Below, piece after piece: positions 23,643 to 34,937 of a stretch of DNA of 64,000 bases (the stretch's first letter is position 1; the number at the start of each line of letters is the position of its first letter). A program made the position numbers and the translations under genes. A model generated the notes under the pieces. That model worked only from the letters and a program-made list of their open reading frames with translations, did not search any database and was not told where the DNA came from. Origin of the DNA: Caldicellulosiruptor kronotskyensis 2002 (GTDB lineage Bacteria; Bacillota; Thermoanaerobacteria; Caldicellulosiruptorales; Caldicellulosiruptoraceae); assembly GCF_000166775.1 (NCBI RefSeq), contig NC_014720.1:1978501-2042500 (forward strand). Reading direction: 5' to 3'.

Positions 23643-24263
23643 CTAAATTGCTCTTAAAACTATCCCTTTTTTGTCAGCCAGGAAGTTGCCGGATGTAATA
23701 TCCGAAACGTTCTTTATAAACTCATCCACCTCTTCTTTTTTGATTGCCAGCAACAAATCTACAACTTGCGAATATTCAATCTTTTCTATCTTTGTATTAA
23801 ATCTTGAAGCAAGCCATTTAATTTTCTCAAAATCATAATATTCTACACTCAGTAAAACCTCTTCACACTCATGATACTCCAAAATACCTGCTTTTTCAAG
23901 CCCAAGGCTGGCTGCTTGTGTATATGCCCTGACAAGTCCTGACGCACCCAGCAGGATTCCGCCAAAATAGCGTGTTACTATAATCAGAACATTTGAAACA
24001 TTATTCTTTCTTATTACCTCCATGACAGGAAGCCCGGCTGTTCCCTGTGGCTCACCATCATCCGAATATTTCTGTACAGGATATTCAATGCCATAGGTAT
24101 ACGCATACACGTTATGTGTTGCATTATAAAACTCTTTTCTGACCTTGTCAAGGAAGGTATTAACCTCATACTGATTTTCTACCCTGAAAACTGATGCAAT
24201 GAACCTTGACTTTTTTTCAACAAATTCTACTCGGACATTTTGTGCAACGGTTTTAAATCCCAT
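23643..24263 (-). CDS. YigZ/IMPACT-family (UPF0029) protein
   Basis: 206 aa, full family size. The N-terminal domain has KKSRFIASVFRVENQYEVNTFLDKVRKEFYNATHNVYAY and the diagnostic YSDDGEPQGTAGLPVMEVI, with IIVTRYFGGILLGASGLVRAYTQAA. The C-terminal ferredoxin-like domain (residues ~140-205) is present. Related to the yeast/mammalian translation regulator IMPACT/Yih1; the bacterial function is unresolved. Weak ribosome site (GGGG) upstream of the ATG. Confidence 0.92.
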   Translation of the reverse strand: MGFKTVAQNVRVEFVEKKSRFIASVFRVENQYEVNTFLDKVRKEFYNATHNVYAYTYGIEYPVQKYSDDGEPQGTAGLPVMEVIRKNNVSNVLIIVTRYFGGILLGASGLVRAYTQAASLGLEKAGILEYHECEEVLLSVEYYDFEKIKWLASRFNTKIEKIEYSQVVDLLLAIKKEEVDEFIKNVSDITSGNFLADKKGIVLRAI

Positions 24264-24315
24264 TTTTTATTTTAAGCCCCTTTGCCCTAATTAATTATAT
24301 AACTATTTCTACATC

Positions 24316-24355
24316 AAAAAGGGCTGTCATTTTATGTTAAATTAAATGACAGCCC
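24316..24355 (-). terminator. Terminator downstream of the Nudix gene
   Basis: Perfect 12-bp stem GGGCTGTCATTT/AAATGACAGCCC (24355-24344 with 24332-24321, minus strand) and TTTTTG after it. It separates the Nudix transcript from yigZ. Confidence 0.88.
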
Positions 24356-24392
24356 GTCAAAATTTTGTACCATATATATTATAAATTGTGAT

Positions 24393-24815
24393 TTAAATAT
24401 TCACAAGCTGTTTGTACTGTTCATACGCACAAGATGCCAGAGCCTTGTCTTGGCTGTAAGTAATCTTCTGGATAGCCTCTTCAATGTCAAAATATCCAGC
24501 ATCAAAAACGTTTTCTTCCTTGTTCTCTTTTAAAAATTCTGGAGATTTTGCTTCCATAATATACCATATAATCTTGTTACAAACTGGTCTCTGACGTGTG
24601 ACAGAATAGAACTCATAGCTTGTTTGACCTGCTGTAGAGAGAATTGAAGCATCAATCCCAACTTCTTCCTTAACCCTTCTTACCGCAACTTCGGGCGCAA
24701 TCTCGCCGTTTCGAATAACACCTTTTGGAAACACCCATTCGCCCTTCTCGTTCTTCATGATAAAGATTTTTCCCTGGTAGAACACAACTCCACCAGCACA
24801 ATTACGGATAAGCAA
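24393..24815 (-). CDS. Nudix hydrolase-family protein with altered Nudix box
   Basis: About 140 aa, single Nudix domain. The box G-x5-E-x7-REUxEExGU reads GVIRNGE...VRRVKEEVGI: the first catalytic-helix Glu (REU) is Arg, while the EE pair is kept. The preceding ENEKGEWVFPKG type strand-loop (KNEKGEWVFPKG) is that of diadenosine-tetraphosphate or MutT-like hydrolases. The TTG at 24815 is preferred over the TTG at 24824, since a GGGG stretch stands nine bases before it and only directly against the latter. The substrate is uncertain, and activity may be reduced. Confidence 0.8.
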   Translation of the reverse strand: MLIRNCAGGVVFYQGKIFIMKNEKGEWVFPKGVIRNGEIAPEVAVRRVKEEVGIDASILSTAGQTSYEFYSVTRQRPVCNKIIWYIMEAKSPEFLKENKEENVFDAGYFDIEEAIQKITYSQDKALASCAYEQYKQLVNI

Positions 24816-24864
24816 TGCGGACAACCCCTTTCTTTTATTTTAATAAAAATTTCCCCCTACTTTA

Positions 24865-24893
24865 ATAATACCCTCTTTGTTCACCATATTCAA
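24865..24893 (-). promoter_or_regulatory. Sigma-A promoter of the Nudix gene
   Basis: Minus strand TTGAAT (24893-24888), 17-bp spacer, TATTAT (24870-24865), about 50 bases before the coding start. It indicates a separate transcript from hflX. Confidence 0.68.
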
Positions 24894-24907
24894 CAAATTT
24901 CATATAA

Positions 24908-26497
24908 TTAAATCCTCTCAACAATCATATCAAGTAAAGTGCTAATGCCTCTGCCATCCTGAGCAGAGATAAAAACATGTGGAAGATTGTCAAACACATC
25001 TATACTTGAAAGGTCAACTTTATCTATCTTGTTATAAACCCTTATAACAGGGATATTTTCTGCTCCAAGCTGTTTTAGCAAATCCTCAGATACTTTTATG
25101 TGGTCATAATAATATGGGTCAGAAATATCTACAACGTTCAGTATAAGGTTTGAATACTTGACCTCTTCTAATGTCGAGGAAAATGCCTCAACAAGATGAT
25201 GCGGCAAGTTTCTTATAAACCCAACAGTATCTGTGAGCAAAAATTCTTTGCCCTTGTGGTACACTCGTCTTGTTGTAGTATCAAGTGTTGCAAATAGTTT
25301 ATCTTCTATTAGAACATCTGCTTTTGAGATTCTGTTCATGAGTGTAGACTTGCCTGCGTTTGTGTAACCAATTATTGAGACCACCGGCACCTGATTCTCT
25401 ATTCTGCTTTTTCTTTGTACTTCTCTGTTTTTTTTCACCTTTTCAAGCTCCTTTTTTATCTCTTCAATCCTACGCTGGATATGTCTCCTGTCAATCTCAA
25501 GCTTGGTTTCACCAGGCCCTCTTGTTCCTATTCCACCACCAAGTCTTGAAAGTAGCACTCCAGTCCCACGCAGGCGCGGAAGCAAGGTCAAAAGCTGTGC
25601 AAGTTCTACTTGAAGTTTTCCCTCTTTGGTCCTTGCACGCCTTGCAAATATGTCAAGTATAACATCAGTTCTATCTATCACTTTTCTCAAAAGCAGTTCT
25701 TCTAAGTTTTTTATCTGAGCAGGCGAAAGTTCTCTGTTGAATATCACAACGTCAATGTCTTTTTGCTGACAGATAGAAAGTATCTCTTCTGCCTTACCCC
25801 TTCCTATAAAATACGCAGGGTCTATGCTCCTTCTTACCTGTACCACCTTGTCAACAACTTTAACCCCTGCTGTCTTGCACAGGTTCTCAAGCTCTTCTAA
25901 AAGGTGTCTGTCAAGCTCAGATGAACTCTTTGACCACACATCAACAAGTAAAGCTCTCTCTTCTTCTGCAAAAATCTCGTGAATTTTTTCTCTTTCCCTC
26001 TGTTTTTCATCTACTTCTGATATCTTGGATGAAATATCAAGATTGTAAAAATATTCTATTCTGTGCGGTCCAATCGTTTCAACCTCTTTTAAATACCTTC
26101 CCCAAAAAGCTATTGTAGCTTCTTCTGTCTTGAGAGAGATTGTCATTACATAGTCATACTTTTTCATTATAAGTGTAGAAAGTTCAGATATTGAAGGATG
26201 TGATAAAGAAGATAATCTTGTAAAGATTAACGCTGCTTTTTTAGGGAAAGAGTCCTGATTTTCCAATTCATCAAACTCCTTTTTTTCTATTAGAACCTCT
26301 TCAATTCTTCCTTTTCTATTCAAAGCAATTGCTATTTCTTTATTAAGATTTGTCGAAAATTCTTTCAATGTATTATAAATAAACTCATCAATCATATATT
26401 CTTCTGTCTGATAGGACTTGAGTTTTTGAATCATATTGTGGTAATACTCTCTTATTCGTGGCATAGAATTTGTTAAAAACACCTCCTTGATGTGCAT
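24908..26497 (-). CDS. hflX: GTPase HflX
   Basis: 529 aa TRAFAC GTPase that splits or rescues stalled ribosomes. Order: N-terminal region (~1-185), the HflX domain (VDVWSKSSSELDRHLLEEL, YFIGRGKAEEI, VIFNRELSPAQIKNLEE, RRARTKEGKLQVELAQL, LSRLGGGIGTRGPGETKLEIDRR), then the G domain with GYTNAGKSTLMN (G1), LFATLDTTTR (G2), LTDTVGFI (G3) and YNKIDK (G4). The N-terminus is longer than the Bacillus or E. coli protein, closer to the long clostridial form. The start is uncertain: ATG 26497 has no Shine-Dalgarno, and the GGAGG inside the frame is ~17 bases before ATG 26464. Confidence 0.94.
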   Translation of the reverse strand: MHIKEVFLTNSMPRIREYYHNMIQKLKSYQTEEYMIDEFIYNTLKEFSTNLNKEIAIALNRKGRIEEVLIEKKEFDELENQDSFPKKAALIFTRLSSLSHPSISELSTLIMKKYDYVMTISLKTEEATIAFWGRYLKEVETIGPHRIEYFYNLDISSKISEVDEKQREREKIHEIFAEEERALLVDVWSKSSSELDRHLLEELENLCKTAGVKVVDKVVQVRRSIDPAYFIGRGKAEEILSICQQKDIDVVIFNRELSPAQIKNLEELLLRKVIDRTDVILDIFARRARTKEGKLQVELAQLLTLLPRLRGTGVLLSRLGGGIGTRGPGETKLEIDRRHIQRRIEEIKKELEKVKKNREVQRKSRIENQVPVVSIIGYTNAGKSTLMNRISKADVLIEDKLFATLDTTTRRVYHKGKEFLLTDTVGFIRNLPHHLVEAFSSTLEEVKYSNLILNVVDISDPYYYDHIKVSEDLLKQLGAENIPVIRVYNKIDKVDLSSIDVFDNLPHVFISAQDGRGISTLLDMIVERI

Positions 26498-26523
26498 TCA
26501 CTTGGAAAAAATCTTTTGAGCCA

Positions 26524-26583
26524 AAAAAAGCCCAAACCTAAGTTTAAAAAGCTTTAAAGCTTTTCTGACCTTAGGCTTGGGCT
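26524..26583 (-). terminator. Terminator of the str operon after tuf
   Basis: AAGCCCAAGCCTAAG pairs with CTTAGGTTTGGGCTT (26583-26569 with 26543-26529, minus strand), with a T tract after it. An inner AAAAGCTTTAAAGCTTTT palindrome occupies the loop. It begins eight bases after the tuf stop and ends the rpsL-rpsG-fusA-tuf transcript. Confidence 0.9.
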
Positions 26584-26590
26584 TTTTTGA

Positions 26591-27793
26591 TTATTCAATT
26601 ATTGTTGTAACAGAACCTGCACCAACAGTTCTTCCGCCTTCGCGGATAGCAAATCTGAGTCCTGACTCAATAGCAATTGGAGAGATAAGTTCAACTGTCA
26701 TTTCAACGTTGTCGCCAGGCATGCACATCTCTACACCCTCTGGTAGTGTGATTGTTCCTGTAACGTCTGTTGTTCTGAAATAAAACTGTGGTCTGTAACC
26801 ATTGAAGAATGGTGTATGTCTTCCACCTTCTTCTTTTGTCAAGACGTAAACCTGTGCTTTGAACTTTGTATGAGGTTTAATTGTGCCTGGCTTTGCAAGA
26901 ACCTGACCTCTTTCAACCTCATTCTTCTGAATACCTCTGAGAAGGCACCCTACATTGTCACCAGCAACAGCCTCATCCAATACCTTTCTGAACATCTCAA
27001 TACCTGTTACAACTGTCTTTCTTGGCTCTGGAGCAAAACCAACTATTTCGACCTCTTCGCCTGTCTTGAGTGTTCCTCTTTCAACTCTACCTGTTACAAC
27101 AGTACCTCTACCTGTGATTGAGAACACGTCTTCAATTGGCATCAAGAATGGTTTGTCAATGTCTCTCTGTGGTGTTGGAATGTATTTGTCAACTGCATCC
27201 ATGAGCTCTAAGATGCACTGATATTCTGGAGCATTTGGGTCTTGTGATGTTGACTCTAAAGCCTTCAAAGCTGAACCTTTTACTATTGGTACTTCATCTC
27301 CTGGATAGCCATACTTGGAAAGAAGCTCTCTTACTTCCATTTCAACCAATTCAATCAATTCTGGATCATCTACCATGTCAACCTTATTGAGGAATACAAC
27401 GATGTATGGAACGTTAACCTGTCGTGCAAGCAAAATGTGCTCTCTTGTCTGTGGCATTGGACCGTCTGCTGCAGAAACTACCAAGATTGCACCATCCATC
27501 TGAGCAGCACCTGTTATCATGTTCTTAACGTAGTCAGCGTGACCTGGACAGTCAACGTGTGCATAGTGTCTTGCGTCTGTCTCATACTCAACGTGTGCTG
27601 TGTTGATTGTAATACCTCTTTCTCTTTCCTCTGGAGCCTTGTCAATCTGGTCATAAGCCATAAACTGTGCTTTACCTTTGAGAGCTAAAACCTTTGTAAT
27701 TGCAGCTGTCAATGTTGTTTTCCCATGGTCAACGTGCCCAATTGTACCTATGTTTACGTGTGGTTTTGTTCTTTCAAATTTAGCCTTTGCCAT
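26591..27793 (-). CDS. tuf: Elongation factor Tu
   Basis: 400 aa GTPase that brings aminoacyl-tRNA to the ribosome. G1 [10 protein letters not shown]2 [14 protein letters not shown]3 [13 protein letters not shown]4 FLNKVDM, and the domain 2/3 stretches [18 protein letters not shown] and [20 protein letters not shown] are all intact. The ATG at 27793 ([12 protein letters not shown]) has GGAGG upstream; a start 21 bp earlier would include that site. Last gene of the str operon. Confidence 0.98.
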   Translation of the reverse strand: MAKAKFERTKPHVNIGTIGHVDHGKTTLTAAITKVLALKGKAQFMAYDQIDKAPEERERGITINTAHVEYETDARHYAHVDCPGHADYVKNMITGAAQMDGAILVVSAADGPMPQTREHILLARQVNVPYIVVFLNKVDMVDDPELIELVEMEVRELLSKYGYPGDEVPIVKGSALKALESTSQDPNAPEYQCILELMDAVDKYIPTPQRDIDKPFLMPIEDVFSITGRGTVVTGRVERGTLKTGEEVEIVGFAPEPRKTVVTGIEMFRKVLDEAVAGDNVGCLLRGIQKNEVERGQVLAKPGTIKPHTKFKAQVYVLTKEEGGRHTPFFNGYRPQFYFRTTDVTGTITLPEGVEMCMPGDNVEMTVELISPIAIESGLRFAIREGGRTVGAGSVTTIIE

Positions 27794-27876
27794 CCTGATT
27801 TTATCCTCCTTCACAATAATATTTTATTTATGTGAATTTTTAAAATTGCAACCGCAGTTTAAGATTATTTTAACAC

Positions 27877-29952
27877 TTATTTACTCTTCATTTCAAGAAT
27901 CTTATCAGCAATATTCTTTGGAACCTCTTCATAGTGGTCAAACTGCATGGTGTATGTTCCTCGACCCTGTGTCTTTGACCTCAGGTCTGTTGCATAACCA
28001 AACATCTCTGCAAGCGGAACATATGCACGAATAACTTGGGCATTTCCTCTAAGTTCCATACCCTCAATTCTTCCACGTCTGGAGTTGATATCACCCATGA
28101 CATCACCCATGTACTCCTCAGGTACAACAACCTCCACCTTCATAATAGGCTCTAAGAGTACTGGGTCTGCCTTTTTCATGCCTTCTCTGAACGCCTGAGC
28201 TGCTGCAATTCTAAACGCCATATCGCTCGAGTCAACCTCGTGGTACGAACCGTCAAACAGTGTAACTCTTACATCCACAACAGGATATCCTGCCAATACA
28301 CCTGATTGCATTGCTTCCTGGACACCTGCATCGACAGATGGTATAAACTCTTTCGGAATCACACCACCGACTATCTTGTTGACAAACTCATACCCTGCAC
28401 CTCTCTCAAGTGGTTCAAGCTCAAGCCAAACGTGGCCGTACTGACCTCTACCACCAGACTGTCTAATATACTTACCTTCAACCTTGATAGATTTCTTGAT
28501 TGTCTCTTTGTAAGCAACCTGAGGTTTACCTACATTTACCTCTACCTTGAACTCTCTTCTCATTCTGTCAACAATAATCTCAAGGTGAAGTTCTCCCATA
28601 CCTGCAATGAGAGTTTGTCCTGTCTCGTGATTTGTAGATACTTTGAATGTTGGGTCTTCTTCTGCAAGTCTTTGCAGTGCAATACCCATCTTCTCTTGGT
28701 CAGCTTTAGTCTTTGGTTCAATAGCAACCTGTATAACAGGTTCTGGAAATTCCATAGACTCTAATACAATTGGATGATTTTCATCGCAGAGGGTATCGCC
28801 TGTTGTAGTATTGGAAAGACCAATTGCTGCACAGATATCACCAGCATATACCGCATCAACATCTTCTCTGTGATTTGCGTGCATATGCAAAAGTCTTCCT
28901 ACTCTTTCTTTCTTATTCTTTGTTGAGTTATAAACGTATGATCCTGCATGAAGAACACCTGAGTAAACTCTCAAGAATGTTAGTTTACCAACATATGGGT
29001 CAGACATAATCTTAAATGCCAGTGCACAGAATGGTTCATCTTCACTTGTTTTTCTTTCAATTTCTTCGCCAGTATCAGGTGAAAATCCTTTTACTGCAGC
29101 AATGTCAACAGGTGATGGCAGATAATCAACAACTGCATCTAAAAGTGGCTGAACACCTTTGTTTCTATATGATGAACCACAAAGTACAGGTGTCATTTGC
29201 ATGTTGATTGTAGCTTTTCTTATTGCAGCTTTGAGCTCTTCAACTGTAATCTCTTCACCCTCTAAATATTTCACCATAATCTCTTCATCAGTCTCAGCTA
29301 CAGCTTCTAAAAGTTTAATCCTATATTCTTCAGCAATATCCTTTACTTCCTCTGGAATATCAGTTTCCTGAGATACTTTTCCAAGGTCGTCAACATAGAT
29401 TATAGCCTTCATTGTTAGAAGGTCAACAATACCTCTGAAAGTATCCTCTTTCCCAATTGGAACCTGGATTGCAACTGGGTTTGCACCAAGTCTTTCTTTC
29501 ATCATCTCAATGACATTGAAAAAATTTGCACCCATTATGTCCATCTTGTTAACATAAGCTATCCTTGGAACACGGTATTTGTCAGCCTGTCTCCAAACAG
29601 TCTCTGACTGGGGTTCTACGCCGCCTTTGGCACAAAACACAGCAATTGCACCGTCAAGCACGCGCAGAGACCTCTCTACCTCAACAGTGAAGTCCACATG
29701 TCCTGGTGTGTCAATAATGTTTATTCTATGACCTTTCCATTCACATGTTGTAGCAGCAGAGGTGATTGTAATACCTCTTTCCTGTTCCTGCTCCATCCAG
29801 TCCATGGTAGCAGTTCCTTCGTGGACTTCACCCATCTTGTGAACTTTACCTGTGTAAAAGAGAATTCTTTCTGTTGTTGTTGTTTTCCCCGCATCTATAT
29901 GAGCCATAATACCTATATTTCTTGTTTTTTCAAGCGGAAACTGCCTGGGCAA
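27877..29952 (-). CDS. fusA: Elongation factor G
   Basis: 691 aa translocase GTPase. G1 [16 protein letters not shown]2 [13 protein letters not shown]3 [16 protein letters not shown] and G4 YVNKMD are present, with domain IV ([38 protein letters not shown]) and the C-terminal [24 protein letters not shown]-type domain V. The start is TTG at 29952 with GGAGG ten bases upstream. Second-to-last gene of the str operon. Confidence 0.98.
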   Translation of the reverse strand: MPRQFPLEKTRNIGIMAHIDAGKTTTTERILFYTGKVHKMGEVHEGTATMDWMEQEQERGITITSAATTCEWKGHRINIIDTPGHVDFTVEVERSLRVLDGAIAVFCAKGGVEPQSETVWRQADKYRVPRIAYVNKMDIMGANFFNVIEMMKERLGANPVAIQVPIGKEDTFRGIVDLLTMKAIIYVDDLGKVSQETDIPEEVKDIAEEYRIKLLEAVAETDEEIMVKYLEGEEITVEELKAAIRKATINMQMTPVLCGSSYRNKGVQPLLDAVVDYLPSPVDIAAVKGFSPDTGEEIERKTSEDEPFCALAFKIMSDPYVGKLTFLRVYSGVLHAGSYVYNSTKNKKERVGRLLHMHANHREDVDAVYAGDICAAIGLSNTTTGDTLCDENHPIVLESMEFPEPVIQVAIEPKTKADQEKMGIALQRLAEEDPTFKVSTNHETGQTLIAGMGELHLEIIVDRMRREFKVEVNVGKPQVAYKETIKKSIKVEGKYIRQSGGRGQYGHVWLELEPLERGAGYEFVNKIVGGVIPKEFIPSVDAGVQEAMQSGVLAGYPVVDVRVTLFDGSYHEVDSSDMAFRIAAAQAFREGMKKADPVLLEPIMKVEVVVPEEYMGDVMGDINSRRGRIEGMELRGNAQVIRAYVPLAEMFGYATDLRSKTQGRGTYTMQFDHYEEVPKNIADKILEMKSK

Positions 29953-29981
29953 TTTCTTCTGTCCTCCTTGTCAAAATAGTA

Positions 29982-30470
<489 letters not shown>

Positions 30471-30522
30471 CTACAAAACTGTAAATATTCATGCTGCTCT
30501 TTTCGTATACTTTTTACATATT

Positions 30523-30960
30523 TTATTTCTTTGCAGCGCCTGCTGCTTGTTGTTTTGGCCTTTTTGCACCATATTTGGAACGGCCCTGTCTTCTGTTAGC
30601 AACACCAGCACAGTCTAAAGTACCTCTTACAATGTGGTATCTGACACCTGGCAGGTCCTTGACTCTTCCGCCTCTTACAAGCACAACTGAGTGTTCTTGT
30701 AAGTTGTGACCAATACCAGGGATGTACGCTGTCACTTCAATACCATTTGTAAGTCTTACCCTTGCAACTTTTCTTAAAGCTGAGTTTGGCTTTTTAGGCG
30801 TAACAGTTTTTACAACTGTACAAACTCCTCTTCTCTGAGGACAGCTGATATCATAATATTTCTTCTTCAAAGAGTTAAACCCCTTTTGAAGTGCTGGTGC
30901 CTTTGACTTTTCAACCTTTTTCTCTCTGCCGTACCTAACAAGCTGGTTTATTGTTGGCAT
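30523..30960 (-). CDS. rpsL: 30S ribosomal protein S12
   Basis: 145 aa decoding-centre protein. [47 protein letters not shown] and [30 protein letters not shown] are diagnostic. The streptomycin-site lysine in [11 protein letters not shown] is the wild-type residue. The tail ([19 protein letters not shown]) is a little longer than usual. AGGAGG sits upstream. Confidence 0.98.
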   Translation of the reverse strand: MPTINQLVRYGREKKVEKSKAPALQKGFNSLKKKYYDISCPQRRGVCTVVKTVTPKKPNSALRKVARVRLTNGIEVTAYIPGIGHNLQEHSVVLVRGGRVKDLPGVRYHIVRGTLDCAGVANRRQGRSKYGAKRPKQQAAGAAKK

Positions 30961-30983
30961 TCTTGCACCTCCTTGAAAAAATC

Positions 30984-31238
30984 TTATTCAATTATTGCGG
31001 CAGACGATGCTGCCACACTTATACCACAAATTTTGCCAAGCTCTTTTTTGGAATCCACAAACACAAGTTTTATCCCTTTTTGCTTGCACATATCTATTAT
31101 ATCCCTCACTACCCACTCATCGCTGTCCTTTGCGACAAAAACAACCTTCGCTTTGCCTTTTTGGATAGCTTGGGCAGTCTGGCGCGCACCAACTGTCTTT
31201 GGTGAAGTTTTTAAAGCTTCAATGTCTGATGATGACAA
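30984..31238 (-). CDS. L7Ae-like ribosomal protein (YbxF type)
   Basis: 84 aa kink-turn-binding protein of the L7Ae/L30e family, always found before rpsL in Firmicutes. [33 protein letters not shown] is the RNA-binding start, with the [25 protein letters not shown] loop. The start is TTG at 31238, seven bases after GGAGG; the GTG two codons earlier is too close to it. First gene of the str operon. Confidence 0.9.
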   Translation of the reverse strand: MSSSDIEALKTSPKTVGARQTAQAIQKGKAKVVFVAKDSDEWVVRDIIDMCKQKGIKLVFVDSKKELGKICGISVAASSAAIIE

Positions 31239-31287
31239 ATTCACTTCCTCCCTCTTTTACATGGAAGGTGTAAAATTACACTCAAAT

Positions 31288-31316
31288 ATAATAACACTCA
31301 AATTATTTTATGTCAA
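31288..31316 (-). promoter_or_regulatory. Sigma-A promoter of the str operon
   Basis: Minus strand TTGACA (31316-31311), 17-bp spacer, TATTAT (31293-31288), in the gap between rpoC and the L7Ae-like gene. It lets the rpsL-tuf block be transcribed apart from rpoBC. Confidence 0.82.
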
Positions 31317-31360
31317 GAAAGTTTAAAACCACATCTTTTGTTTTGTTGCAACTTTTAAAA

Positions 31361-31406
31361 ATTTTTATTTTGGAGCGGGCATACCTTTTCTTTGAGGCAT
31401 ACCCGC
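31361..31406 (-). terminator. Stem-loop downstream of rpoC, weak terminator
   Basis: GCGGGTATGCC (31406-31396) can pair with GGTATGCCCGC (31385-31375) along 11 bp with two wobble pairs, minus strand. An AT-rich run with TTTTT comes several bases later, so termination may be only partial and some rpoBC transcription may enter the str operon. Confidence 0.55.
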
Positions 31407-31417
31407 AACCAATATCA

Positions 31418-34400
31418 CTACTGATTTTCTTCAATAACAATATTTCTGTACTTTGCCATTCCAGTTCCTGCAGGAATTAACTTACCAATGATGACATTTT
31501 CCTTAAGACCAATTAGAGGATCAACTTTCCCTTTTATTGCTGCATCTGTCAATACTCTTGTTGTTTCCTGGAATGATGCAGCAGACAAGAACGACTCAGT
31601 AGAGAGTGCTGCTTTTGTTATGCCAAGTAGTACCCTTCTTCCAAGTGCAGGACGCTTTCCTTCTGCTATTGCCTTGTCGTTTTCCTCTTCAAATCTGTGT
31701 ATTTCTACAATGTCGCCTGGCAACAGTTCAGTATCGCCTGGGTCTTCAATCTTGACTTTCTTCATCATCTGTCTGATTATTATCTCTATGTGCTTGTCGT
31801 TTATGTCAACGCCCTGCATCTTGTAAACTTTCTGTACCTCAGCTAAAAGATAGCTCTGAACACCTCTTGGTCCTTTTATTTTCAAAAGGTCATGTGGATT
31901 TATTGAACCTTCTGTCAACTCATCCCCTGCTTGAATATAATCACCATCGTTTACTTTTAATCTTGCACCGTACGGTATTTCATACGTTCTCTCTTCACCA
32001 TTGTCATTTCGAACTGTTATTGTCCTCTTTTTGTCTTCTTTTATTGAAACATACCCTTCTATTTCAGAAATCACAGCAACACCCTTTGGTTTTCTTGCCT
32101 CGAACAACTCCTCAACCCTTGGAAGACCTTGCGTAATGTCTTGTCCAGCAATACCACCTGTGTGGAATGTTCTCATTGTAAGCTGAGTACCCGGCTCACC
32201 TATAGCCTGTGCAGCAATGATACCAACTGCTTCTCCAACATTCACCGGCTGGCCTGTACCAAGGTCAAGTCCATAACATTTTGTACAAACTCCGTATCTT
32301 GTTTTGCACTCTAAAACTGACCTTACATATACCCTGTTGATCCCCGCATCTACTATCTTTTTTGCTGCCTCTTCTGTAATTAGCTCATTTTTCTTTACTA
32401 TTACCTCACCTGTTTTTTCATTTTTTATATCATCAGCTGCATATCTTCCTATAATCCTCTCTTCAAGTGTTTCAATTACCTCTGTGCCATCTCTTATCTC
32501 TTCAACCCATATGCCTTTTTCTGTTCCACAATCCTCTTCCCTTACAATTATGTCCTGTGCAACATCTACAAGTCTTCTTGTCAGATATCCTGAGTCTGCA
32601 GTTCTGAGCGCTGTGTCAGCAAGCCCTTTTCGTGCACCATGTGTTGAAATGAAAAACTCTATAACATTAAGCCCCTCTCTAAAGTTTGACTTTATAGGCA
32701 TCTCAATTGTTTTTCCAGATGGGTTTGCCATTAGTCCCCTCATACCAGCAAGCTGTGATATCTGGTTTTTAGAACCTCTTGCACCAGAGTTAGCCATCAT
32801 AAATATTGGATTGAATTCATCAAGATTCTGGATAAGTTCTTCTGTGAGCTTGTCTTTTGTTTCGTTCCATATAGAAATTACTTGTTCATACCTTTCTTGG
32901 TCAGAAATCAAACCATGTCTGTATAGTTTTTCAATGTTCTCAACCTTTTGTTCAGCCTCTGCTATGAGCTTTTGTTTGACTTCTGGAATAACCATGTCTG
33001 AAACTGAAATGGTAATTGCTCCTCTTGTTGAAAATTTAAATCCAAGTTCTTTTATCTCGTCAAGTATCTCTGCCGTTCGGGTATTTCCATAAACCTTTAT
33101 ACACCTGTCAATAATTTTCCCAAGCATCTTTTTGTCAACAAGTGTGTCAATTTCATACTTCAAAAGATTTTCTCTCTTGCTTCTATCAACAAAACCAAGA
33201 TCCTGAGGAATTACCTGATTTAGTATAATCTTCCCCACAGTTGTCTCAACAAGTCCAGAGATAACTTCCCCATCTACTTCTGCTGTTCTCTTAACTTTTA
33301 TCCTTGCGTGAAGTCCAACAACCTTGTGCTCATATGCCAAAAGCGCTTCTTCTTCTGATGAGAATATCATCCCCTCACCCTTGTCACCTTCCTTTTCAAG
33401 AGTGAGGTAGTAAATTCCCAAAACCATATCCTGGGTTGGAACCACAATTGGTTTGCCATCTGCTGGTTTTAATAGGTTATTTGCAGAAAGCATCAAAAAC
33501 CTTGCTTCAGCCTGAGCCTCGGCAGAAAGTGGAACGTGCACCGCCATTTGGTCACCGTCAAAGTCAGCATTGTACGCTGTACAAACCAGTGGGTGAAGTC
33601 TTATAGCCCTTCCTTCAACAAGCACTGGCTCAAAAGCCTGAATACCAAGCCTGTGTAAAGTGGGTGCTCTGTTTAGCAGGACTGGATGATCTTTTATTAC
33701 CTCTTCTAAAATATCCCAGACTTCACTTCTCTGTCTTTCAACGGCTTTCTTTGCATTTTTTATGTTGTTGCAGATTCCTTTCTCAACCAGCTTTTTCATG
33801 ACAAAAGGTTTGAAAAGCTCTAAAGCCATCTCTTTTGGAAGCCCACACTGGTAAATCTTAAGCTCAGGCCCAACAACTATAACAGAACGCCCTGAATAGT
33901 CAACTCTCTTTCCCAAAAGATTCTGTCTGAACCTTCCCTGCTTTCCTTTGAGCATATCGGAAAGTGACTTGAGCGGTCTGTTGCCAGGACCTGTTACCGG
34001 TCTTCCACGCCTTCCATTGTCTATAAGAGCATCAACAGCTTCTTGAAGCATTCTCTTTTCATTTCTGATAATTATATCCGGTGCACCTAAATCCATTAGT
34101 TTTTTAAGCCTATTGTTTCTGTTTATTACTCTTCTGTAAAGATCATTCAGATCTGACGTTGCAAACCTTCCACCGTCAAGCTGGACCATTGGTCTGAGTT
34201 CAGGTGGAATGACTGGTATAACATCAAGTATCATCCATTCAGGACGGTTACCAGACTTTCTAAAAGCTTCAACAACCTCAAGTCTTTTGATAATCTTTAG
34301 TTTTTTCTGTCCTGTTGCAGTCTCAAGTTCTTGCCTCAGCTCCTGCGATAGCTTGTCAAGGTCAATTTCCTTCAAAAGCTCTTTGATTGCCTCTGCTCCC

Positions 34401-34909
34401 ATCCCTGCCTTGAACCTGTCACCATACTTCTCTTTTAGTTCCCTGTATTCTTTTTCAGAAAGAATCTGTTTCTTTTCTAAATTTGGCACATCGCCCGGGT
34501 CAATTACAACATATGCAGCAAAATATAACACTTTTTCTAAATTTCGGGGTGTAATGTCCAAAATAAGTCCCATTCTGCTTGGAACACCTTTGAAATACCA
34601 GATGTGAGAGACAGGGGCAGCAAGTTCAATGTGCCCCATTCTCTCACGTCTTACCTTCGCTTTTGTCACTTCAACACCGCACTTGTCACAAACAACACCT
34701 TTATATTTGACCTTTTTATACTTTCCGCAGTGGCATTCCCAGTCCTTCGTTGGACCAAATATCTTTTCACAGAAAAGCCCATCCTTTTCAGGCTTGAGTG
34801 TCCTATAGTTTATAGTCTCGGGTTTTTTTACTTCACCGCGCGACCATTCTCTTATCTTTTCAGGAGAAGCAAGACTAATTTTAATAGCATCGAAATTGAA
34901 CAAATCCAT
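31418..34909 (-). CDS. rpoC: RNA polymerase beta-prime subunit
   Basis: 1163 aa from the ATG at 34909 ([19 protein letters not shown]), with GGTGGGTG upstream. Zinc-site cysteines lie in [20 protein letters not shown]. The catalytic [15 protein letters not shown], the bridge-helix region ([19 protein letters not shown]), [28 protein letters not shown] and the second zinc site [16 protein letters not shown] are intact. Co-transcribed with rpoB, 28 bp apart. Confidence 0.98.
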   Translation of the reverse strand: MDLFNFDAIKISLASPEKIREWSRGEVKKPETINYRTLKPEKDGLFCEKIFGPTKDWECHCGKYKKVKYKGVVCDKCGVEVTKAKVRRERMGHIELAAPVSHIWYFKGVPSRMGLILDITPRNLEKVLYFAAYVVIDPGDVPNLEKKQILSEKEYRELKEKYGDRFKAGMGAEAIKELLKEIDLDKLSQELRQELETATGQKKLKIIKRLEVVEAFRKSGNRPEWMILDVIPVIPPELRPMVQLDGGRFATSDLNDLYRRVINRNNRLKKLMDLGAPDIIIRNEKRMLQEAVDALIDNGRRGRPVTGPGNRPLKSLSDMLKGKQGRFRQNLLGKRVDYSGRSVIVVGPELKIYQCGLPKEMALELFKPFVMKKLVEKGICNNIKNAKKAVERQRSEVWDILEEVIKDHPVLLNRAPTLHRLGIQAFEPVLVEGRAIRLHPLVCTAYNADFDGDQMAVHVPLSAEAQAEARFLMLSANNLLKPADGKPIVVPTQDMVLGIYYLTLEKEGDKGEGMIFSSEEEALLAYEHKVVGLHARIKVKRTAEVDGEVISGLVETTVGKIILNQVIPQDLGFVDRSKRENLLKYEIDTLVDKKMLGKIIDRCIKVYGNTRTAEILDEIKELGFKFSTRGAITISVSDMVIPEVKQKLIAEAEQKVENIEKLYRHGLISDQERYEQVISIWNETKDKLTEELIQNLDEFNPIFMMANSGARGSKNQISQLAGMRGLMANPSGKTIEMPIKSNFREGLNVIEFFISTHGARKGLADTALRTADSGYLTRRLVDVAQDIIVREEDCGTEKGIWVEEIRDGTEVIETLEERIIGRYAADDIKNEKTGEVIVKKNELITEEAAKKIVDAGINRVYVRSVLECKTRYGVCTKCYGLDLGTGQPVNVGEAVGIIAAQAIGEPGTQLTMRTFHTGGIAGQDITQGLPRVEELFEARKPKGVAVISEIEGYVSIKEDKKRTITVRNDNGEERTYEIPYGARLKVNDGDYIQAGDELTEGSINPHDLLKIKGPRGVQSYLLAEVQKVYKMQGVDINDKHIEIIIRQMMKKVKIEDPGDTELLPGDIVEIHRFEEENDKAIAEGKRPALGRRVLLGITKAALSTESFLSAASFQETTRVLTDAAIKGKVDPLIGLKENVIIGKLIPAGTGMAKYRNIVIEENQ

Positions 34910-34937
34910 CGGTCTTAACACCCACCTTTTTGAGGTT

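Noticed and set aside
26461-26497. Choosing one firm start for hflX
   Set aside because: ATG 26497 lacks a ribosome site and the visible GGAGG is badly spaced for ATG 26464, so the start was left at the longest frame with a note.
32304-33092. Long plus-strand open frame (262 codons) opposite rpoC
   Set aside because: It is antisense to a strongly conserved coding region, with no ribosome site and a composition (Ser/Phe/Ile rich) typical of the reverse of Glu/Lys-rich protein coding.
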